A program made the position numbers and the translations under genes. From assembly GCF_003265705.1 (NCBI RefSeq), contig NW_020312828.1:57935455-57999454 (forward strand): a stretch of DNA of 64,000 bases, given 5' to 3'. Origin of the DNA: Callorhinus ursinus (Eukaryota > Chordata > Mammalia > Carnivora > Otariidae). The notes under the pieces are model-generated. The model did no database searches. It was not told the DNA's origin and saw nothing but the letters and a program-made list of their open reading frames with translations. The stretch's first letter is position 1. Each line of letters begins with the position of its first letter. This document shows, piece by piece, positions 56,401 to 64,000 of the stretch.

Positions 56401-56966
56401 TCAATTAATAATCTTAAATTAAATGTTTTGTGGTATATTGGTCTTAATGTAGGGCATAAGAGGTCTTGCATGCTGCAAGGAGAGGGGGTGTCTATCAGAC
56501 ATCTTTTGTGTTTCTTTCACAAATACCCTAGACTTACTTCATCATGACAGCACCTTGTTATGGATCTACAACACATCTCTTGCTTTATGAATGGTGTTTA
56601 TCTATTTCAGCTGCATTGGATGACTGTTAAAGCCAAGTCCTCTGAGCTGATGCACATGTACATATATAACTGTGAACAGTTGACACTTCCTAGGTAAACA
56701 AACACTACCCTCTTTCATGTCTCAGGCTGATATGCATTTTACAGGGTCCCTCATGGAGTTCCTAGTGGGAATGAATTCCGGTGGCATCTAGATGGAATAT
56801 CCCAGTAATGTTCCTTAAGACAACCTTCCCTCTTTCTTTGTTTCAATTCTTCTACTCCTTCCATTTTGGTTCTTTAGTATCACTTGTCAAAATAAACACC
56901 TTCCTAAAAATCCTTGTCCCAAATCTTGCTTTATTGGGGGAACTCAAACAAGGACAGCCAGGTTCC
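56401..56966 (+). mobile_element. Probable 3' LTR of the ERVL-like relic
   Basis: It ends with 'aataaacaccttcctaaaaatccttgtccc' and then TTGGGGGAACTCAAACAAGGACA. This is the kind of terminus (AATAAA signal at 56891-56896, then 'tgggggaacccaa...gaca') seen in ancient ERVL LTRs. The 5' boundary is not clear. Confidence 0.42.
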
Positions 56967-58399
56967 TGAAATATCCTGATTATAAAGTACCCAATAAGTA
57001 AATCTCTTGCCATCAGAAACAGGGAGTTTGTAGTCTTTCCAAAATGTCTAACTTTCTAGTCAAAATGTAACATAATATAGCATGTGTGAAAATTCATCTG
57101 AATTAAATACTGGGCTTCTTCCTTTCTGTGAATGCCCAACTATTAGAGGCATAGCACTGAAGTAACATCTTTTATTGACATCAGAATTCTAGATTAATTC
57201 TTTTTTATTATTTTTTTGCATAAATGAATCTAAAGGACTTGACAGAGAAGACAACATAGTCTAGGAGCCTGACCAACTTCTTCCCCACTTTCTCACTTAC
57301 CACTTTATCTGGACTTTCTCAAGAGAAAATATGAAAAGAAACATCACAGTGATTCCAATAGCTACTCTATTAATAGGTTCCCTCTGACTTTGGGGGAAAA
57401 AAAGAAAAGGAAATATTTTAGGATGTCAAAGCCCTTGAGATTTGTGTAAATTTTGACTATATCATACTTTAAGAATATACACAGCTATCACAATGATACA
57501 TCTGCCAGTGACTTTAAATGGATGTTAATGCCTCAGAATAAATGACAACAATATATTTCTGGGTTTATAAAATAGGTTGGTGGTGTTCTATCAATATATT
57601 TCCAGACATAACTGAAGAATAAGAATTAAGGCATGATAAACTTACACCTTAGAGGAAACTAGGTATAGTTTTTTTCCTGTAGTACAGTTTCATGTGAATT
57701 TATCTGGAAATTTATGCCAATTGTTTCCTTATATAGGAATTTTACTTAATTTTCTATTTTATCTGACACTTAGGACATTTGTTAGAACGAGTAGGAATAT
57801 TTATATCATTACAATTCAATCTCACCACCACAGCATGTTTTTATTATGAGTAAATTTATGTTAATATTTTGGTATATTATCCCATTAGACATTTGAATAG
57901 AAGTCACTTTAGCTGTATTCAATTGATATTCAATGAAACATAATTTTAATGGAAACTGCTATAAGCATATTTCATCCCCAGAAAGTTAATTAATATCTTA
58001 GAAGTCTTGCTACTAACTTACCTTGATCATACAAAGGATATGGGTAGCATTTAAAATGAAAATAAAGTGAAATACAATCATAATTCCTTCGTATTTTCAT
58101 TTCATTTACGTATTTCATATTTCCCTTATGGTTAAATTAATTCATAATTTTCTGTACTTATAAAATTTATAAGATGAATAGCTAAAAAATTAACTTTAAT
58201 ACTTCATTTTATTTTAATTCAAAAATAATATATTTTGCCTATTTGATCACATATTCAAACATAATAAATACTCAAATTCTTAAATATGGACTACATGATA
58301 AAATTGTATATATTCATATTTATGCATTAAAAAGCAAGTACTCAATAATCTATGAATAAATTATGATTCATTACTTCTTTGACATTACATATAAAAGCT
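56967..58399. other. AT-rich stretch, nothing recognised
   Basis: 1.4 kb with no recognisable family, exon or RNA gene. Confidence 0.4.
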
Positions 58400-58990
58400 T
58401 GGTATTCTGGCATACTTTCTAAGAGTCATGCAAAGGACAGTTCTTTTTTGCAACACTGAATGTAGTGGTGTTGGGTGAGGTCATTGAAAGGACATAACCT
58501 CTGGTTGACCCTTGAGCTGGACCCAGAAATTGGAGACTTCTCACCCACTCTTGTCCTTGGAATGCATGACCCACCCATCATTCCCATAACCTGAAGCATA
58601 TGAAGGACATAGCCTTGAGAGTGAGGTGTTGTTGAGACCGTCTGGATGGTAGATATGACTGAACCCCATTAAGTTCGCTACATAAACTTTTAAGATTCTG
58701 GTGGGTGGGTACTGAGATCTACTGGTCTTGAGGCTGTGGAAGACTAAGCTCTTAGTTAAGCCACCTTGCTTATTAACAACACCACCTACCAATCCGGAGT
58801 GGCCTGACACTTTCTTTGGTCTTTCCTTTCCCTCTGTATATGGTAGCCAGTTTTTAATTTCAGCTGGAGAAATACTGTGGCTGCAAAACAAGTGGTAGGG
58901 CACTTCACCTTTTATAGATTAGAGGCAAGAAAATCACTTCCAAAACTGATACAATCATTCTCTTTCAGTATTTGCACAGTGAAGGACAGA
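58400..58990. other. Less AT-rich block with a 120-codon frame (minus), identity unknown
   Basis: The block stands out from AT-rich flanks. On the minus strand 58903-58541 is open for 120 codons, but the first codon is GTG and the first internal ATG comes about 79 codons in. A TATAAAA (complement at 58910-58916) lies just upstream. The predicted peptide (KNWLPYTEGKERPKK, GGVVNKQGGL) matches nothing that I know. An LTR or old repeat is as likely as a gene remnant. Confidence 0.3.
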
Positions 58991-58993
58991 CAG

Positions 58994-59038
58994 ACACACA
59001 CAAACACACACACACACACACACACACATACACACACA
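58994..59038. repeat. (CA)n microsatellite with interruptions
   Basis: ACACACACACACACACACAC interrupted by single A or T changes. Confidence 0.95.
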
Positions 59039-59545
59039 GGGGAGTATCTCCTATTTCAAAATGAAGAATCACATTAAACCCCTTTTCTATTGTTTTTCAT
59101 ATTATTTTCTGGAGATCAATTTTGCACTGGTAAGATTTGAACCAAATATGCATTATTACATTAAGCTGCTTTCAGTAGAAAATTTTTGAACATAAAGGTG
59201 AAGGACACGGTGTTTTCTAAATAATATGTACAGTATATGTTTATTATACATTTAATTATTTTTCAGTATATTTTTCACTTGTATTTCCCATTAAGAGAGC
59301 TAAAATTTATGTATAAATACTATTATCTACAAATACTATTACTAACAATCTTAAGTAATTATTTTAATAAACTACTCTGTTCCACTCTCAACTGTTGAAA
59401 CTTTTTTTTTTTTAATCAACTGCTGAAACTTCTAGTCACTGCATTTAGGAAGTAGTCTAAGACACTTCTCTGAAAAACATAGGTTTCTCATTTGGAGAGT
59501 AAGGATTATAACTTTACATGGTCTTCCTCAGACAAAAGAATGTAC
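59039..59545. other. AT-rich stretch, nothing recognised
   Basis: No family recognised; there is a poly-T run at 59403-59414. Confidence 0.4.
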
Positions 59546-59770
59546 TGGTTAAACTCTCTGGCTATAAATCACACATCTACTGCTTGATATGTACAAAGTG
59601 CTTCTCTTTGAGTTCTAAACTTTTCACTTTTAAATGGAGACAATATTACTAATGCTTAATTAAAAAATTGCAGGAATATTAAATGAGATATCCTACATAA
59701 ACATTTCTCATTGTGTCTGGTTCATATTAAATGCCAATAAATGTTGTTATTTTTACTATCATTACCTCTA
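59546..59770 (-). repeat. MIR SINE
   Basis: The reverse-complement MIR order is well kept: 'aactctctggctataaatc', 'tttaaatggagacaatattac', 'aggaatattaaatgagatat', 'tgtctggttcatattaaatgccaataaatgttgtta'. Confidence 0.75.
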
Positions 59771-60260
59771 TGTTTTTTTGTGAATGCTGGATAATATAGT
59801 GTTTATAAAATCAATTTCTAAATTATTAATATCTGTTAAATGTTAATTATTACTTTATTAGTATCCAGACTCCAAAAAAAATCTCAGTAAATCAGTTAAG
59901 GTTGGTGATCTCTACATATAATATCAGACAAAAGATAATAAAGCTAGTCATTATGTGAATCAGGAAACGAACTTCTCTTCCAATGTTTTAATGTGGTGAG
60001 AAACTATCAGGTAACTTTATAGTGTGACATAATTTATATGACATAAATTGTCATATAATGACATGTTGAATATCCTGGCTATCTTCTACCTCAGTCCTAA
60101 CTCTTAAGCAGGGACACATATTTGGGATTTTCTTGCTACAAATGGGAGTAACCATATTAAACAAGATAGCCCTGTTAGAAGATTCTAAACATTGCTACAA
60201 AAGAGGCACTTCAAAAATAGAATCAGGCATTGATAAGGGGGAGAATCAAAGAGTTAACTT
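59771..60260. other. AT-rich stretch, nothing recognised
   Basis: A small inverted or repeated motif 'atgacataaattgtcatataatgacat' lies at 60039-60065. Otherwise nothing. Confidence 0.4.
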
Positions 60261-60276
60261 AAATGCAAAGAGTTCA

Positions 60277-60397
60277 GGGACGCCTGGGTGGCTCAGTTGG
60301 TTAAGCGTCTGCCTTCGGCTCAGGTCATGATCCCAGGGTCCTGGATCGAGTCCCGCATCGGGCTCCCTGCTCCGCGGGGAGCCTGCTTCTCCCTCTG

Positions 60398-60433
<36 letters not shown>

Positions 60434-60468
60434 CCATGAATAAATAAAATCTTTAAAAATAAATAAAT
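60277..60468 (+). mobile_element. Can-SINE, full length, near consensus
   Basis: The perfect 16-bp duplication AAATGCAAAGAGTTCA lies at 60261-60276 and 60469-60484. A (TC)n expansion of about 16 units lies at 60398-60430, and the body retains several CpGs. Confidence 0.96.
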
Positions 60469-60484
60469 AAATGCAAAGAGTTCA

Positions 60485-61138
60485 ACTACAAAAACCTAAC
60501 ACAGTTAGATGCCAAGATGTGGTAGACACGGATATGAGCTACTCACTTCCTGCTTCAGAGAAAGACTTGATGCTCACCAGCGGGCAGTGCAGCCTGCACA
60601 TGGCCTCCTGCTGCCAGTGCCCTCATGTCAGCCTCAAATGCAGGGTTAGTCCTTTAGAGTCATGTCCTTTCTGTGGCAGCTCAGTGGAGTTACTGAGTCA
60701 GGTGGGGATAGAAAGGTTAAAATTGTTTTATACTTAGAGTCTGTTTTCTATTCTTCAAAGGTATATGTCATCTGAAAATTAAATCACTTTCCATCAATAC
60801 CTACTCTAAGTTTTGTCAGAATGTATCTTCTTAGGATTCAGAATTTGCCATAAATTTGCCTCAGGTTTACAGCGACCAATTAGTACGTTCTGAGTTAGGT
60901 TATTCACATGCCAGGTATCCATCCAAATGCAAAACTTTTTGGTTTATAGTTGCTAAACATGTCCCATGAACACAGTGGGGGACTTAATAGAACACAAAGA
61001 AAAAGTTTATTGCATGATAAATCTGTCAAGGGGTTTAGACACGATGAATGGCGTTATTGTACCTTGAAGTATGGTATGTGGGAGGTTTAGGAGTAGTTGC
61101 TTTACTCAAATTGTCACATAAACAACGGATGAACACAC
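60485..61138. other. Unrecognised sequence, GC-richer at 60540-60720
   Basis: The part 'gaaagacttgatgctcaccagcgggcagtgcagcctgcacatggcctcctgctgccagtgccc' has the look of an old repeat. An 88-codon plus-strand frame (60471-60737) includes it. The SINE interrupts the upstream side, and no domain is recognised. Confidence 0.3.
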
Positions 61139-61161
61139 GAATGAATGAATGAATGAATGAA
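61139..61161. repeat. (GAAT)n microsatellite, short
   Basis: Five tandem GAAT units. Confidence 0.9.
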
Positions 61162-61251
61162 CATATTTAGTTGCTGACTTACTGATCCATGACAAATAAT
61201 TGTAAAAATACAAAAAAAAAATTTTTTTTTCTGGAGGGTTTTTCCTCCATC

Positions 61252-61254
61252 TTT

Positions 61255-61297
<43 letters not shown>

Positions 61298-61302
61298 TTT
61301 TT
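61252..61302. repeat. (TTTA)n microsatellite
   Basis: About eleven TTTA units in a row, ending in a T run. The plus-strand frame over it (61189-61404) is a by-product (FLFIYLFIYLFIY). Confidence 0.97.
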
Positions 61303-62830
61303 TACCTCTGGATTTTGAGTCAGAGTTTTAGAGCAATAAAAACAAGTCTTTATCTAACCAGACATTTGTCTTTTTTTCTCATTATTTCAATTTTTTATTT
61401 CTAAGTGCTTCCATGCTTCCCAGTCTTTAAAAATTTTGATTACTAAAGTCATCTAAGTATTTTCTTTCCTGAATTTAGAAACATGATCAAATTATTGTTA
61501 TTCTATAAGATCTCCTAACGATGTCTGATTCATTTTAGAGACAAATGCTTTCTAATTTTCAAACTTACTCATAGATATTATACATGGATAAGCACAAAAG
61601 CAACTTTATTTTATTGCTCTTATTTGAATTCCTTTTATTTTCCCCTACCTCCTAGGGCTCCTCATAGTCTCTGCTTTTAGCATAATCAGAGAAGACAGTA
61701 GATCTTTTTTATTTATTGTCTAAAATAGTCTTCCCACTGTTCCATATGTATTGATTCTCATACTTCTAAAATCTCTTTTAGAAATCAGTATTTTGACCTT
61801 GACATATTCTTAATTTGAGTATTAAAAATGCATTCTTTACTTAGGTTTCATTTCCTTTGACTTGGTTTGCTTTATTGAACTGAAAGTTATGAAAAGAAAA
61901 AAGTAAAAACTTTTTCTCCGGGATATTTCTTTTGATGAGTTTTCATTATTCTTTTTCAAATCATGGCACAAAGATTACAGTAAAACCTGGGCTTTATGTT
62001 ACCTAGTATGTAATTTATTTTAGGTTGGAAGTACACCTTTCTAAATCTCAAATTTGTTTATATATATATGTACATATGTATATTAATTTTCTTAATCTTT
62101 CTGCCCCTACCATTCCCTGTACACATGTTCTTGGTTGCTCAATCTTACCGTGCCTTATAATTCCCAGTCACACAGTGTTCTTGCCAACTGTGAAAACATA
62201 TCTTTGGAATGTTTTATCTTTCTCAATATTTCATTCATTCACTTTAAATATTGCTTCAAATCTTTCTTCTGCTATTGCATTTATCATGATTAACCATATC
62301 TATCTCTTTCTAACTTCTATGTTGTATTTAAATCTAACTCCCACTAGAGCATTTTGAATATATTCATATGTTCCATTTGCTTTCATAATTTTTACATGTA
62401 TTTTCCTTTGCTTGTAGGAAAAATTCCCCCTTTTCTGGTAGAAAATTAAATATTATCTTGTAAAAGAAGTTTTTCTATTTCCACTGTGTAGAATTAATTA
62501 CTTGATCTTTCATGCTACGAAATAACTACTCTATATGATTTTTACATAATACAGATCATTCTAAGTGCTATTCATAGTTCCATATTAAGTAATTGCTAGT
62601 TTCTTAGTGAGGGATACATATATATCTAAGAAATCATTGAAATTAAAGCCTTTCCTTCACTTTAATTCTTGTACTACTTACTCTAGGACAAGAAAGTGGA
62701 GTTAATTTATTCACTTAAAATATGAACTGTAACATCTTGAGATGTTTTATTATAACTTCCAAAGACCAGTAAATTGTCCACAAAATAGTTGTGTTCGATA
62801 AATGTTTGATGAATTTGTTTGTCAAATAAA
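61303..62830. other. 1.5 kb AT-rich, nothing recognised
   Basis: A 110-codon plus-strand frame (62025-62357) is low-complexity and AT-driven, without a recognisable domain. No repeat family seen. Confidence 0.4.
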
Positions 62831-62845
62831 ACTTAAATGCCATCA

Positions 62846-63056
62846 CACCTGGGTGGCTCAGTCAGTTAAGCGGCTGCCTTTGGCTCAGGTCATGATCCCA
62901 GGGTCCTGGGATCGAGTCCCACGTTGGGCTCCTTGCTCGCTGGGGAGTCTGTTTCTCCCTCTCCGTCTCCCTCTGCCTGCTGCTCTCCCTGCTTGTGCTG
63001 TCTCTCTGTCAAGTAAATAAATAAAATATTTAAAAACAAAAAAAAAACAACAAAAA
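62846..63056 (+). mobile_element. Can-SINE, head slightly truncated
   Basis: The duplication ACTTAAATGCCATCA (62831-62845) recurs as ACTTAAGTGCTATCA (63057-63071). The first bases of the head are missing; it starts CACCTGGGTGGCTCAGT. Confidence 0.94.
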
Positions 63057-63071
63057 ACTTAAGTGCTATCA

Positions 63072-63364
63072 GTCACTGGAAACTGGTTATAGAAAGAGTA
63101 ATTTTAAATATTAGGTAAAATTTATGAACACATTCTAAATGACTAGATCCTAGGAAAATTATAAAAGTGAAATGAAGAATTAGAATGATTTACTTAAACA
63201 AAATAAAACATTTTAATCTGCCATAATATTACACTTATTTTGTTTTTTATTTTTCCTTATGTGTGTTTGCACATGCTTTGTTCCACTGTTTCCTCTTTCC
63301 TGTTTTCCTGTGGATTACTTGAACATTGTTTAGCAACAATTTTGGTTTATCTACATCTTCAAAT
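63072..63364. other. Unrecognised sequence
   Basis: No family recognised. Confidence 0.4.
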
Positions 63365-64000
63365 TTTATTTTATTGTGGTAAAAATTCTGAACATGAGAT
63401 ATATCACTTTAACAAAATTGTAGGTGTGCAATCCATTATTGTTAACTATGGCTATAAGGTACAGCAGCCATCTAGAGCTGATTCTTCTTACCTAACTGAA
63501 ACTTTATGACCGTTGAGGAGTATCTCATTTTCCCATTCTCTTAGCTACTGACAACTCTGATTCAACTCTTTGATTCTGTGAATTTGACTATTTTAAATAC
63601 CTTTGTCCAAAATGTGGAATTGTGCAGCATTTGTCTTTCTATGTCTGGCTTATTTCACTTAGTATAATGTCTTCCAGGTTCATCCATGTTGTCACATACG
63701 GCAGAATTTCCTCCTTTTTAAGTCTGAGCAGCATTCCACTGTATGTAAACACCATATTTTCTTTATTCATACATCTGCTGATGGGCATGTAAGTTATTGC
63801 CACATCTTTATCTTGCTTATTGTGAATAGTGCTGCAATAAACAAAAGAGTGCTAATATCTCTTTCAGATCCTGATTTCAGTTATTTTAGATATATAATCA
63901 TAAGAAGGATTGCTGGTACATATTGCAGTTGTGTTTTTAATTTTTTTGAGTAAACTCTATACTGTTTTCCAAAGCAGCTGCACCATTCTACATTTTTAGC
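63365..64000 (-). mobile_element. Old L1 3' UTR and ORF2 end, continues past window
   Basis: The reverse-complement L1M-type motifs are 'gtctggcttatttcacttagtataatgtcttccaggttcatccatgttgtcac', 'catctgctgatgggcatgtaagttattgccacatctttatc' and 'gctgcaataaacaaaagagtgc'. The element runs off the right edge. Confidence 0.85.

Noticed and set aside
62025..62357. 110-codon plus-strand frame
   Set aside because: AT-rich, serine/leucine/isoleucine-heavy composition typical of chance frames; no known domain or conserved motif.

Overview
This window is mammalian nuclear DNA from a carnivoran. It is a repeat-dense, AT-rich, intergenic (or deep intronic) stretch, and I find no host protein-coding gene, exon or RNA gene that I can support. 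The lineage comes from the SINEs. About 25 copies of a tRNA-Lys-derived Can-SINE (SINEC) are present, with the head motif GCCTGGGTGGCTCAGT, a CT-rich middle and an AATAAATAAA/A-rich tail. The head and body match the form I know from arctoid caniforms (bears, pinnipeds, mustelids), not the dog or cat forms. The assignment to Arctoidea is from memory of consensus sequences, not from a search.

Layout. 1-9.2 kb: scattered SINEs, an old L1 3' end (6.6-7.7 kb) carrying two later insertions, and old mammal-wide relics. 9.2-15.1 kb: L1 copy 1, minus strand, complete at both ends but with a 400-N gap in its 3' UTR and an internal 5' UTR deletion. 15.1-21.4 kb: mostly unrecognised AT-rich sequence with an L2, MIRs and two SINEs. 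21.4-24.2 kb: two pieces of old plus-strand L1 ORF2 in reversed order around a 100-N gap, with three SINEs. 24.2-27.8 kb: SINEs and AT-rich simple sequence. 27.8-35.1 kb: L1 copy 2, minus strand, full length with a 1.8 kb 5' UTR, frameshifted ORFs and a SINE in ORF2. 35.1-43.9 kb: unrecognised sequence with an unusual 36-bp inverted repeat, then a plus-strand old L1 loaded with SINEs. 43.9-49.2 kb: L1 copy 3 and an L1-inside-L1 nest. 49.2-57 kb: unrecognised sequence, an L1 3' UTR, a MIR, then what looks like an ancient ERVL-class provirus relic with a 3' LTR. 57-64 kb: AT-rich unrecognised sequence, a MIR, two SINEs, microsatellites and an L1 3' end that leaves the window.

Function. The only recognisable coding sequences are dead retrotransposon ORFs: L1 ORF1 (RNA-binding chaperone), L1 ORF2 (endonuclease/reverse transcriptase) and a degraded retroviral pol 3' end. 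L1 machinery supplied the SINEs in trans, and most SINE copies still show clean target-site duplications.

The most interesting observation is in L1 copy 1. Compared with copy 2 it lacks exactly one 5' UTR block (1604 bp in copy 2). That block starts at a consensus splice donor (AAG then GTAGGA) and ends after a pyrimidine-rich tract a few bases before the ORF1 ATG, as expected if a spliced L1 RNA had been reverse transcribed. I found no evidence of a wholly new biological system. The other findings are local structural oddities and two assembly warnings.
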